Shown: positions 11,201 to 19,439, numbered from the stretch's first letter. The stretch: 20,944 bases of DNA from Discostella pseudostelligera (GCA_036940085.1 JALLBK010000225.1:1-20944), one strand, 5' to 3'. The notes: generated from the letters alone by a model not told the origin. Program-made: numbers and translations.

Positions 11201-12132
11201 TGGCCGAAGCGGGTGTCACACTCCGTGAATGCCCAACATTCATGTCCAGGCATTATACACTCATCACTTTGTCCACTGGGACAATTCTGTCGTGATTCGC
11301 AGGATGTGGAGGCATCGGCCCAAGATGTTCCGCAGAACATGTTGTATCCGTAGGTGGAACCTGGACGACCAGTGCCGAATGCATTGTCGAAGGAATCTTC
11401 GAGTTGTCGTCGATTTTGTGTTCGTTGATAGTGATTATGTTGATGATGATTATGGGATAATTGTTGTGATTCAAATGGCCGTGTTGGGTGAAGAAATACT
11501 GGCGATGAAGATTCGTATCTGTCTTCAAAACCTCGTCGTAGTTGTCGTCGTATCCTCACTTGATTCATCTGCCATTGGATGTGACGCTTCTCCCTGAGAC
11601 TTCGTTGAATGGTAGCATAGATTGCAGATTGATACATAAGCTCCGAATGTATCCCTTCGTACAGTTGACGCCGATCTCGCAGCTGCTGTAATTGCAATTG
11701 TCTCCCCTCGTCCCACTCGAACAATTCCTCATGTGAAATTATTTCCCCAGCCAGATATCTTCGCCACAACTTCTTGTCTATGTCATTAAATTGAAATCTT
11801 CTTTGGTAGTTGTGGACGCGATGATGTTGTTGTTGTTGCGTCGATAATCGACTTCCCTGCCACCCTTGCCATTTCTGGATTTTGTGTTGGTGCCTCTGCA
11901 TCTGCAGCGCGTCACCATCTGTAATGTCAACTGCCGTCGTAGCATCCTCGCCGCCATCATGGCCATTTAATTTAGATGACACCAACTGAGATATGGAGGG
12001 TAATGATATGAATGGAGCATCAGAGGTTGAAAGGAAGGAAGGATGATTGCCTTGTAGCACGAGAATGAAAATAATGGCGACAGTCAGTATTGTGATCAAA
12101 TAATGCAGCATGGTACACCGTCCAATCTTCAT
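2285..12132 (-). CDS. giant multidomain GH18 chitinase / Cys-rich extracellular matrix protein
   Basis: Reconstructed exons (minus order): 12132-10826, 10725-10452, 10370-10201, 10107-9971, 9875-9752, 9670-9417, 9337-8660, 8579-8147, 8060-7728, 7664-5564, 5488-5175, 5097-3540, 3463-2285. All 12 introns are GT-AG, 63-100 nt, and the 8862-nt sum is divisible by three, giving 2953 residues. Order: hydrophobic N-terminal segment (about 9-28); Gln/Arg/His-rich region; eight FCG-x-x-W...CPSG...C modules (266-1077) with an acidic repeat linker at about 845-924; GH18 domain (about 1117-1466) with SVGGW, DGLDMDWE (E1243 the expected catalytic acid), MAYD and MVWAID motifs; ninth FCG module (1503-1539); about 21 CC-C-x-x-C repeats (1551-2872); hydrophobic tail (2936-2953). 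GH18 enzymes hydrolyse chitin, so this is probably a secreted or surface wall/fibril protein. Start is the first ATG of the open frame; the hydrophobic N-terminus follows at once. GH18 is near certain; cDNA would be needed to exclude two separate transcripts. Confidence 0.85.
2531..6724 (-). repeat. protein-level array of about 21 Cys repeat units (type B)
   Basis: Downstream of the chitinase domain the predicted protein repeats a unit of about 63 residues with six cysteines: CC, then C-x-x-C, then about 25-35 residues holding a beta-like V-x-G segment and a (T/S)C-x-x-L motif, then a single C followed by a K/R-rich helix-like stretch leading to the next CC. Units alternate: long form CC(Y/F)-x-x-P-x-x-P-C-x-L-C and short form CC(Y/F)-x-x-C-x-x-C. 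The array spans four exons (introns at 5489-5563, 5098-5174, 3464-3539). The even cysteine count suggests three disulfides per unit. I do not recognise it as a named domain. Confidence 0.85.
6758..6868 (-). other. FCG/CPSG Cys module 9, immediately after GH18
   Basis: Residues 1503-1539 of the giant protein, beginning FCGKDWDDAITTC and ending GETCFAGTPC. It matches the eight modules upstream of the enzyme, so the GH18 domain is flanked on both sides by the same module. It is separated from GH18 by a Gly/Asp/Ser-rich linker. Confidence 0.85.
6977..8175 (-). other. GH18 chitinase catalytic domain (exons 8-10 of the giant gene)
   Basis: The domain starts at VGYWQSWS and ends after MVWAIDML (about 350 residues, normal for the family). 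Recognisable blocks in order are THIVFSFASI, AIISVGGW, DGLDMDWEYPG, MAYDVHGLWD, LLGLAAYGRSY and GGTMVWAIDM. The DxxDxDxE acids (D1236, D1239, D1241, E1243) are all present, so activity is predicted. The 63-nt intron at 7665-7727 splits the codon for the Gly of this motif; only splicing restores it. Confidence 0.93.
8293..11337 (-). repeat. eight FCG/CPSG Cys modules (type A) N-terminal to GH18
   Basis: Consensus is F-C-G-x-x-W-x-D-A, C, C-P-S-G, (E/D)-C, C-(F/W)-A-x-T-x-C, about 37-42 residues with six cysteines. Modules begin at residues 266, 355 and 425 in exon 1, then continue in exons 2-8; the eighth ends at residue 1077. Several are completed only by splicing, for example DAQQR/C, WDD/ARDNC, ADCP/NELECW, FCG/KDW and DSK/DCPEK, which is strong support for those introns. 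Module 7 has FCS instead of FCG. Linkers are Pro/Ser/Thr-rich or acidic. Presumed carbohydrate- or matrix-binding; this is inference from their attachment to a chitinase. Confidence 0.85.
8832..9071 (-). repeat. acidic DNEGE-W tandem repeat in a linker
   Basis: Residues 845-924 of the giant protein hold about six degenerate copies of (V/I)(D/N)NE(G/N)(E/D)xW plus an Asn/Ser-rich spacer (for example VDNEGEAWESN, VDNEGEAWGSN, VDNEGESWDSN, VNNEGEDWNSS). Spacing is about 12-14 residues. At DNA level the plus strand shows the recurring word CTCCTTCATT or near copies. It sits between modules 6 and 7. Confidence 0.85.
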
Positions 12133-12483
12133 CGTGCTGAGCTTAATTTTCCCCCGTTCCAATCACCGTTTGTCCAGAGATGCAGTGAACGTGGATATGG
12201 TGCGGTTAATAGGGAGGACACTCTAACGTCGGGCTACTCTGGCGGGTGCCGCCGGCCGTCATCGTCGCCACGAGGCGGATGGGATCGATTGCTGCATGCG
12301 ATAATAATATGCATATGCGATGAATGCATCATGCTGGAAATCTTGTGAAAAGGAAACGATGTCTGTGCCTTGTTCTGAGAAAGTGACCACATGTTCGGGC
12401 TGTTCTGTCGATGGGGGAGAGTTACATGGAGGAACAGTACATAGTATGTACATACAAACTCCGACGTAAGACATATTCGAGCA

Positions 12484-12515
12484 CATTCAAATTCAAACCC
12501 ATTTGAATTTGAATG
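12484..12515. repeat. perfect 14-bp inverted repeat with 4-nt loop
   Basis: Arms CATTCAAATTCAAA and TTTGAATTTGAATG flank the spacer CCCA, about 350 bases upstream of the chitinase start codon. It could be a dimeric regulatory-protein site or a transcript hairpin; the function is not known. Confidence 0.7.
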
Positions 12516-12904
12516 CGAGAAATCAGAAAAGCTTTGTACGTGTTGGAACGGTACAAGTCAATCCTGACATAAGTACGGACTCCTTCGTGAAACACAATCC
12601 GCTCATGTTCAATTTGAATTTTAAATTTGAGAAAAGTGAAAACCCTGTTTCCTCAGTATCTTTCCCTTTGCGTTTCGTTGAGTTTTTTCGTTAAGTATCT
12701 TTCTTACGCAACTTCGCCTCCTCCCCCGCCATTGCATTTTCCCGCCTTTTTCCCCACGCCAAACAAAAAACAAAATCCGCTTCCGGCTGCATGCCGCGCT
12801 GCCGCTGGCCGCTGGCCGCTGTATTTATGTCCTTGGCTGTATCGTCATGACTCATGACCATGGCGGCCGTCCATCACTACTTATGGCGCGTCAAGAAGTA
12901 CAAC

Positions 12905-13202
12905 CTATCTCAGAGTGGCCAGGACGGTGAATCCTAGGAGCCGGAACGACGTGCCTACGACCTCAACATCCGTCCTACCGGTGAATAAGTATTGTCTTCC
13001 CGTCTTTTGAAGCCAATCGCGTAGGGCAGACTGCGATGACTCAATTAACAATTTATCCGTCGCCGTGGTCGTCGAGTATGCCGCGGCCGGAGTCTTCGTT
13101 GCCAAGATTCTCGACGTCGGGGCGAATAGATGGTGATCTAGAACTACGAGGTCATCATCGGGTGCACCAGAGCGTGCTTCAATCGATGGCTCCGAGTATT
13201 AA
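12905..13202 (-). other. open frame of unknown status, no ATG
   Basis: A stop-to-stop open frame of about 98 codons on the minus strand in a GC-richer patch. The translation is compositionally plausible (contains TDKLLIESSQSALRDWLQK and GRTDVEVVGTSFRLLG). It lacks an ATG, so it would need an upstream exon or be a gene relic. No family recognised. Confidence 0.2.
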
Positions 13203-13624
13203 ATCAATCGGCAGTCGGCCATCGTATTGTCTTGGCATCTGATGTCAGATCTTCCTGCCGCTCAGAGTCGGTGCCATCTTCTGATTAATCTGGCATGTTG
13301 AATGGCGTCCCACATCATCGAAACGATGATCCAAAAGCATTGGAATGCACCTGCACCGCACTCTCGAAAATGAATAGATTTTGAAAACGAACAAATCTAA
13401 CTGTAACTGTGAGGGGAAATTGATGGATGGTGTAACATGAACGGCGTCCAACATCAACATCGCTGAAGGAGTGGCAATCGAGATATTAGTTGAGATTAGC
13501 GGGTAATCAACAATCAATAATTGATGCATGGTTCAAGTTGTTGTGGAGGGGGCTGTCTCATTTTTAATGCATCCCGAAAACCCCGCGGAAGCAACTCAGC
13601 AACGAGTTTTTGAAATTTTTATCG

Positions 13625-15164
13625 ATGCGCAGCCTCGAGCAAAAGTCAATCCTCAAAATAATGATGCTCGTTGGAGCTCATAATCTCCGGCATTCCTTCC
13701 TCGTCACTACCGTCGCGGCATTTGCTCGTCCTCTCAAACCCAAGAGTATCAGAATGGTAGCGGCTAGCACCTTGGCGTCCTCTTCTCGTTCGCATCGAGA
13801 TGCAGGATCGATTACTGATGCGTATGGTCTTCCTGATGAGATGAGGCGGACGGGGATTGTCAAGAGCGACATATCCAAGGATGACGTGTCCACACCTCAA
13901 AAGATCACGCTCAAATATCCTACTCACTCGTTGAAGTTACCTACCACAAGCAAGTCATACCCAAAGCTTGAAGTCGACATGGTGTCGAGAGGATACGATC
14001 TCTCTCAGCCGGTGCAAGTGACACTCCATTCAACCGTACCTAATGGTTTTGCCATTGTTGACAATGAAGTGTTCGAGGGCAAGAAAGTAATTGCAACCAA
14101 ATATTTTAAGAAAGGAGATCTGCTTTACATTGCCAGTTGCGCCCTGTTGGATCTGTCGGCTGCAGGTCATTGCTACAAATTGAAAATTTACTCTGAGGAT
14201 GCGAATGGGAAACGCAGTCTATTGGAATCCCATGACAATACTGATACTCATTCCGTCGACGATCACGCCATCGAATCAAAGACTGGCGCGACAAGCAAGC
14301 GTCAAGTGTATGGCTTTGATTCCTTCATGAACCATTCATGTCAAGCCAATGCCTACTTCCCACTTCTCTACCGGACTTCCACTGAAATGTGCTACCAAGC
14401 AATTGCCCTCTCTGATATTGATGCTGGAACTGAGGTAACCTGTGACTATGCGCTCTTCGACTACAGTTGCAGTGGACACGAAATAGAGGTTTGTGCTTGT
14501 GGTTCGAAGAAGTGTCGGGGAAAGATGCTTGGATTTCAAGGTGAGCGAAGAGGATCATTCGTAATGGTCGTGCATTGCTCATCCTCTCGCTCATGCCATT
14601 CATTCTCCACCTTTCTGTTTCAAAGCCTTGCCTCTTACTGAAAAGGTAGGCATACTCCACCTATGTGAAGAAGAAATCAAGGAGAAGTTCATCGCTACAG
14701 AAGCCATAACGACTGTCTTCAAAAGTCGGTTGCCACCCGGCGTTGGCATTGCAACAAGAGACGGCAATGACAATTATCTTGTTGCCACCCGCAACTTTGA
14801 AGTAGGTGATGTTGTATTCAAGAATAGTGTGCAAATTATTCCAAAGTGCGACGTGGCCAGTAGTAAGAGGTATCTCCTTCATGTTGACGGCAAATTATTC
14901 TATCTGTTGGACAGTGACCATCACTTCATTCACAGACCGGAGTATTCGGAAATGCTTGGTTTTGATTCTTTCATGGATCATAGCTGTTCTCCAAACACGC
15001 AGCAGGTATACACTAATCAGGAAGATTACGTCGTGTCTGCTTCGAAACCAATTCGTCCAGGAGACAAAATTACGTGCGACTATATGGCGTTGGACAGCAT
15101 GGGCACCGACACATTTACTTGCACCTGCGGAGAATCGAATTGCCATGGCACATTGATCAGTTAA
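13625..15164 (+). CDS. tandem SET-domain protein, probably plastid-targeted
   Basis: Exons 13625-14540 and 14626-15164, joined in phase 1 across an 85-nt intron, give 484 residues. The join reads GKMLGFQALPL, the usual run-out of a post-SET segment. SET 1 (about residues 141-300) has GFDSFMNHSC (NHSC 236-239), GTEVTCDY and post-SET CACGSKKC. SET 2 (about 345-480) has PGVGIAT, GFDSFMDHSC (DHSC 423-426), GDKITCDY and CTCGESNC. SET proteins transfer methyl groups from S-adenosylmethionine to lysines; targets here are unknown. The N-terminus MRSLEQKSILKIMMLVG...VTTVAAFARP has a hydrophobic stretch ending in a VAAF motif like the diatom plastid presequence. The ATG at 13625 is the first in the open frame; ATGs at 13661 and 13664 are alternatives that shorten the segment before the signal. 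SET assignment strong, plastid location moderate. Confidence 0.85.
14541..14625 (+). other. intron of the tandem SET gene
   Basis: 85-nt GT-AG intron, donor GTGAGC, acceptor TTTCAAAG, phase 1. It lies in the linker after the first post-SET cysteines, so each exon carries one SET domain. Confidence 0.85.
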
Positions 15165-15405
15165 GTGAGGTTCGTTGTGACCGTTACGAACACGTTTTGG
15201 AGAACGAATCAAGCCACTGAATGCAGTCAAAGGTAAAATCTACGAAGCAACCAGTATTCAAAATAGAGAGAGCCGAAGGACAACGGAAGCAGATCATGCT
15301 TAATCTTCAATGATCCATGACACGAATTAAACAATCCGCATCATAAATTTATGGCAATCGATGTTGAAACATGCACTCTCCGCCGCTCTCTAAGCCTCGC
15401 CACAC
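15165..15405. other. convergent intergenic region between the SET and SCAD genes
   Basis: The 241 bases hold the two 3' UTRs of convergent genes. No reading frame, repeat or RNA gene was seen. Confidence 0.6.
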
Positions 15406-17247
15406 TCAATAACTCTGCTTGTATTCTTTCAACACGTCCCCTGCAATCACCAAGTGTTGAATCTCACTCGTTCCTTCATAGATCTCTGTAATCCTCGCGT
15501 CTCTATAGTGTCGTTCAGCTGGCATGTCACTCACGTAGCCCATGCCACCCAGGATCTGAATGGCCTGATGAGCACACATGGTCGCCGCCTCACTCGCCGC
15601 CAGCTTGGCCATGGCTGCCTCCCTCGTGAATTTCTCCTTATTGTCCTTCAACTGCGCCGCTCGCCACGTCAACAATCGCGCTGCATCCCGTGCCAACGTC
15701 ATCTGACTAATCTTCGTCTGTATCGTTTGCATCTCGGCAATTGGTTTGCCAAAGGCATGTCGTTCCAATGCATACTTCACGGCACAATCGATAGAAGCGG
15801 AGGCAATACCCAGCGCCTGACCAGCCACACCAATCCGTCCCCCATCCAATGTTTGCATGGCAATTTTGAATCCCTGCCCGGGTGCACCAATGAGGTTGGA
15901 TTTGGGGATGCGCACATTGTCCATGATGAGGTTGCTAGTCGACGAGGCGCGAATGCCAAGTTTGTCCTCCTTTGCTCCCAATGAGAATCCAGGCGCATCC
16001 ATTGGCACGACAAATGCAGAGATACCCTTGTGCCTTTGGATTGGGTAGGTAGTCGAAGAATGAGATCATGTTAGATTGCAAACGGTGAATAGGGTGACAA
16101 TTGTCAAATCCTCCATTCCCAAACCAACAGATGTGATTGTTGCAAAAATAACTCACTTCAAGGATTTATCAGTGGTAGCAAACACAATCGCCGCACTAGC
16201 CTCATGAGCATTCGTAATCCAAGCCTTGGTCCCATTAATAATCCATTCATCGCCCGCATCGGTAGCCGTAGTCGATGCGGCACCAGCATCACTCCCATTG
16301 CCCGGTTCACTCAACCCAAAGCAACCAATACGAAGCTTTCCATTCTCATCGGTACTATGTCCCGTCCACGGAGCGACGTATTGTTCTTTCAACTCGGGTG
16401 ATCCAAAGGTATCAATGGGGTAGAGATACAAACTATTGTGGGCCGACATGATAACACCCACGGAAGCACAACCACGGCTAATTTCCTCCATGGCAATGGC
16501 GTAGGAGAGTGCGTCAAGTTCGGACCCACCGAGATCGGAGGAGACATTGATTCCCATTAGGCCAAGTTCCGCCTGTGAATATTAGAGAGGTATCCATCCG
16601 AACGACGATTGAGATCTTGACAAGAATAAAAGAAAATACATTGTTCAAAAAAAGAATTCCAATGATATCCAGTGATTCTTCCCAGCAGTTCATTGGAACC
16701 TCGCAAAAACAATTTTGACAAAATCATTCCCCCACCTCCAAACATTAGAACATCTACATAGACACACCCATCGGTCGTCGCTCCCGAACCTCTCCAATGA
16801 ATCTGCTTCTCCCTATCAGCATTACATGCAACTAAACCAAACTCTCTCTCTCGCTCTCTCTCTCTCTCTTGATCTCTCTCTCTCTCTCTTGATCTCTCTC
16901 TCCCTCTCCCTCTCTTTCAAACTTACCAACTTATTCACCGCCTCAACCGGAAATGAATGCTCCTTATCCCACTTGCCAGCATGTGGACTTAATTCTTCAT
17001 CAGCAAACTTACGACACATTTCATAGACCATTTGATGTTCCGATGGTAGTTGGGAGTGGGTGGTGTAATTATTGCGATGCATTTGAGTGGGAGAATACAT
17101 ATTAGTGGTGGTGGTAGGAGTAGTAGTGGCAGTAGTAGTAGTCGAAGGAGCATTGTTGTTGATGGCACATGCGACGACGACTCGTCCACCACCTCGTCGT
17201 GCAGTCGTCGATTGAAGGGTGCGAGCAAGAGGAAGGGCGATGCGCAT
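15406..17247 (-). CDS. ACADS: short-chain (butyryl) acyl-CoA dehydrogenase, mitochondrial
   Basis: Exons 17247-16927, 16572-16157 and 16033-15406 (introns 354 and 123 nt, phases 0 and 2) give 454 residues. It catalyses FAD-dependent alpha,beta-dehydrogenation of short acyl-CoAs in beta-oxidation, passing electrons to ETF. Visible blocks are the flavin/substrate signature [12 protein letters not shown] (residues 193-204), [15 protein letters not shown], and the C-terminal [20 protein letters not shown] with [12 protein letters not shown], where E432 is the expected catalytic base. These blocks are closest to animal-type SCAD; branched-chain or isovaleryl paralogues fit less well. The N-terminus ([20 protein letters not shown]) is basic, hydroxylated and lacks acids, as a mitochondrial presequence should be, followed by an Asn/Thr-rich linker (about 30-49). 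Length fits the family plus presequence. The function call is strong. Confidence 0.94.
16573..16926 (-). other. long intron 1 of the SCAD gene, containing a microsatellite
   Basis: 354-nt GT-AG intron, donor GTAAGT and acceptor TTCACAG, phase 0 (NKL/AELGLMG). It is three to five times longer than the other introns in the window. A GA-rich tract on the coding strand begins within a few bases of the donor. Confidence 0.88.
16842..16918. repeat. (CT)n/(GA)n microsatellite inside SCAD intron 1
   Basis: About 77 bases are almost pure CT on the plus strand, interrupted by GCT and by two TTGAT blocks that themselves repeat with a period of about 20. On the coding strand it is a homopurine tract directly after the 5' splice site. 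Confidence 0.95.
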
Positions 17248-17563
17248 TGTGTTATTTGTTGTGGCTGGAGGAGATAGTGAGATGAGAGGGGGTGATTAGA
17301 GGAAGAGTTCAATGGAATTGATTCAAGTATTATTACTCCTCTATGTCAACGGCATCGGCATCAGTGTCATGGTGGTTGGGCGGGCGGCGGGCCGGTTTGC
17401 TTGGTTTTGTGTGGGTCTCTGTGGGTTGTTGTCGTCGACGCGCGCCTTTTTTGTCTTCGGCTTTTGGCTTCAGATCTTTGCGATTGATTCCTTCGCCAAG
17501 ATCCAAGATATTCTCCTTCGCCAAGATTGCTCCCGCCATATTTCCCTCGCAAGTCGCAAGTCG
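17248..17563. other. region upstream of the SCAD gene
   Basis: About 315 bases upstream of the SCAD start codon. It should contain the SCAD promoter and 5' UTR. It also holds a short minus-strand open frame (17333-17539), described separately. No other feature is supported. Confidence 0.4.
17333..17539 (-). CDS. possible small charged protein, 68 residues, unrecognised
   Basis: An ATG-started frame on the minus strand, 85 bases upstream of the SCAD start codon and in the same orientation. The product starts MAGAILAKENILDLGEGINR, continues Lys/Arg-rich (KPKAEDKKGARRRQQ) and ends acidic (DTDADAVDIEE). No signal peptide or family is recognised. It could be a genuine short gene, a conserved upstream ORF of the SCAD transcript, or chance; an overlapping plus-strand frame is hydrophobic and less convincing. 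Confidence 0.3.
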   Translation of the reverse strand: MAGAILAKENILDLGEGINRKDLKPKAEDKKGARRRQQPTETHTKPSKPARRPPNHHDTDADAVDIEE

Positions 17564-17678
17564 TCATCATCATGCATCAATCATCCTTCTTGAACAACAA
17601 ATAAATATTGCAATGGACAGNTCATCATCATGCATCAATCATCCTTCTTGAACAACAAATAAATATTGCAATGGACAG
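17564..17678. repeat. identical 57-nt direct repeat flanking a single N (assembly join)
   Basis: Bases 17564-17620 and 17622-17678 are identical (TCATCATCATGCATCAATCA... to ...CAATGGACAG), separated only by N at 17621. This is the pattern expected when two contigs with an unmerged end overlap are placed next to each other; the real sequence probably contains one copy. Confidence 0.9.
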
Positions 17679-18215
17679 AATAATAATGGGCACGCAATAT
17701 CGAGAGTACTCTAGAGAGGTGCTATCTACCTAGAGGAGTTGTTCAGTGTTCGGAATCATCGTGAACACACAAGCAGTAGATTTGCTGCGGTAGTGTAGGA
17801 GTCGTCTAGAGAAATGAGGATGTTGTCGAATCATCATGCCACATGGTGCAATCTAAAATCTAACATGTATTATCTACTACTCTACGAATAATTGTCTAAC
17901 CACAAATCATCATCATACTATCATGCTACTACACTGCGATCTTACAGCAATAGCTTCCTCTTGATGATGCTGGTACTAGTAGGCGGGTGGCGGCGTCCAA
18001 CTCCTCCTCTCACTCTCTCTTACTCTTATAGCAGCCTGCTGCTTCATCCTCCAAATGATGTTGCTATTCATTCTTTGGTGGAGTGCTGGTTGTCATGCTG
18101 AGGAGTGAGGAGGAAGAAGAGAAAAGGCAAAAGGAGTGATGTCTCAGTACACATATAAATATCTTCTACGATCCTCGTCCAAGAATAGCTAAGTTCATCA
18201 TTGCTCTCCAACTAT

Positions 18216-18368
18216 TTAATTGAACAAATTAAAGTAGTAATAGTTCTGACCACCAGTCATCTGATACCCCGGCAAAGGAACAGGAGCAGAAGCCGGAGGA
18301 GGAGGAGGAGGAGGAGGAGGAGGAGGAGGATTGTAGTAGTACGGCTGGTACAGCTGAGACTGGTATGG
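18216..18368 (-). other. possible terminal exon, Tyr/Pro-rich with poly-Pro run
   Basis: Directly after a plausible acceptor (pyrimidine-rich stretch ending CACTACTAG, 18369-18370) the minus strand reads 50 codons to TAA: a YQSQLYQPYYYN segment, about twelve prolines encoded by the GGA tract, then ASAPVPLPGYQMTGGQNYYY. A TACTAAC branch-like motif lies further upstream (about 18515-18521). No matching upstream exon was found, so this may be chance. Confidence 0.2.
18295..18330. repeat. (GGA)12 microsatellite
   Basis: Uninterrupted GGA trinucleotide run of 36 bases; a homopurine tract. Confidence 0.95.
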
Positions 18369-18414
18369 CTAGTAGTGTCAGAAGAGATCAGAAGTATCAG
18401 AGGGGTTGCATGAA

Positions 18415-18481
18415 TGGTGGTGGTGGTGGTGGTGGTGGTCGTGGTGGTGGTGGTGGTCGTGGTGGTCATGGTGGTGGTGGT
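18415..18481. repeat. (GGT)n microsatellite with GTC interruptions
   Basis: About 67 bases of GGT units interrupted by CGT and CAT triplets. It creates artificial poly-Thr, poly-His and poly-Pro frames on the minus strand. Confidence 0.95.
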
Positions 18482-18685
18482 ACCAGTACCAGCAAGAAGA
18501 AGTAGGAAGTCACGGGTTAGTAATCAACATCATAATAAGAAGCAGAGAGGACATATAAGTGGGACACAATGATGGAAAGAACTTACTATCACACCACCTC
18601 TCAAGAACACAAATCTGGATTCTAGCGAAATTAGGGAGTACTGGTGTGAAAGTTGATTCTTTCTCAGTTCGTACATACATCTGCT

Positions 18686-18747
18686 ACAGTACTAGCATGT
18701 TAGTTCTAATAATATCTGATTTCATAGAACTAACATAGTACTACTGT
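18686..18747. repeat. imperfect 23-bp inverted repeat with 16-nt loop
   Basis: Left arm 18686-18708 and right arm 18725-18747 match at 20 of 23 positions when one is reverse-complemented; the inner 11 bases (TGTTAGTTCTA / TAGAACTAACA) are perfect. It could fold as a hairpin or be a small MITE-like relic. Confidence 0.75.
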
Positions 18748-18990
18748 TACAAATGTTTTAGTATCAAATTATTACTCCCAATGTTTTCTCAGTGGTACTA
18801 CTTCATCAATACCGATTATTTGTCGTAGTACATAATTGATTGTTTCCGTGAAGTGAAATCTGCAATGGAGATCTACTGTACTGTCACTGCATGCAATTGA
18901 CTTCTCTCTCCACCAACACACCTCCTGCCCTCACCTGCCAGTGACACTACCATACCATATTGTCAAATATAATATTATTATCACACCACC

Positions 18991-19439
18991 ATGATGTCTT
19001 CCCCAACCGCCTCCCCGCTTCCCCCCATCCCCACGACAAAGTGCATTAGATGCACCACCTACGGTCTTCAATGTTGTGTTGAGTATGCAACGATGGCATG
19101 TTGGCGCAAGCTCTTATGCCATCATTGTGAAGCTGCTGGTGTTGACCAATGTCTCTTCCTCCCTTCAGCTTGGCTATTGTTACCAATGCAGAAATTCAAT
19201 AATGCATGCATCCATTGTCAATCATTCCATCGGAAGTGCATATTCTAAAGCAAGATAGATCCAAAGTGCACACGATGCACCAAGAGTAATATTCCATGTG
19301 TGTTCAAATTAAATGGTGAGTGGTTGTTATTGTATTATTCCTACACATATGATGTCTCACATTTAATAACAATTCCATTAGCTCAAGGATCATGCACTGA
19401 TATTACGAAGAGGAAGTTCACAAATGTTGGAGCCAAAGG
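18991..19439 (+). pseudogene. Cys-knuckle (C-x2-C-x6/7-C) protein relic with in-frame stop
   Basis: From ATG 18991 the frame encodes a Pro/Thr-rich start and three Cys knuckles, KCIRCTTYGLQC, LCHHCEAAGVDQC and ACIHCQSFHRKC, then a TAA at 19246-19248. The same frame continues past the stop with a fourth knuckle, KCTRCTKSNIPC, and a good donor/acceptor pair (GTGAGT at 19316, TTCCATTAG to 19381; 66 nt), then a Lys/Arg-rich segment (TDITKRKFTNVGAKG) ending at a possible donor near 19440. The knuckles resemble half of a fungal Zn2Cys6 site, so metal or nucleic-acid binding is possible. The in-frame stop between homologous repeats argues for a decayed copy, though a real 85-residue protein cannot be excluded. 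Confidence 0.4.

Larger units (their letters stand above)
12133..13624. other. divergent intergenic region between the chitinase and SET genes
   Basis: About 1.5 kb separates the two divergent start codons, so it should hold both promoters and 5' UTRs. It includes a perfect AT-rich inverted repeat at 12484-12515, a second AT-rich near-palindrome around 12608-12629, a C/T-rich and GC-rich stretch at 12717-12830 (with CCGCTGGCCGCTGGCCGCTG), and an open frame without ATG on the minus strand at 12905-13202. No conserved protein was recognised. Confidence 0.5.
17679..18990. other. low-complexity, gene-poor region
   Basis: About 1.3 kb rich in short repeated words and microsatellites. It includes a GGA tract, a GGT tract, a possible Pro/Tyr-rich exon on the minus strand (18216-18368), and an imperfect long hairpin (18686-18747). 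No complete gene was recognised. Confidence 0.5.

Noticed and set aside
13245..13529. 94-codon minus-strand frame upstream of the SET gene
   Set aside because: Begins without convincing context, has no domain or signal features and lies in a presumed promoter region.
17312..17593. Hydrophobic plus-strand frame that looks like a membrane protein
   Set aside because: It runs into the duplicated sequence beside the N, and the opposite strand has a more protein-like charged frame; no family resemblance.
18257..18469. Poly-Thr/poly-Leu minus-strand frame
   Set aside because: It is produced by the GGT and GGA microsatellites; any frame through them is open.
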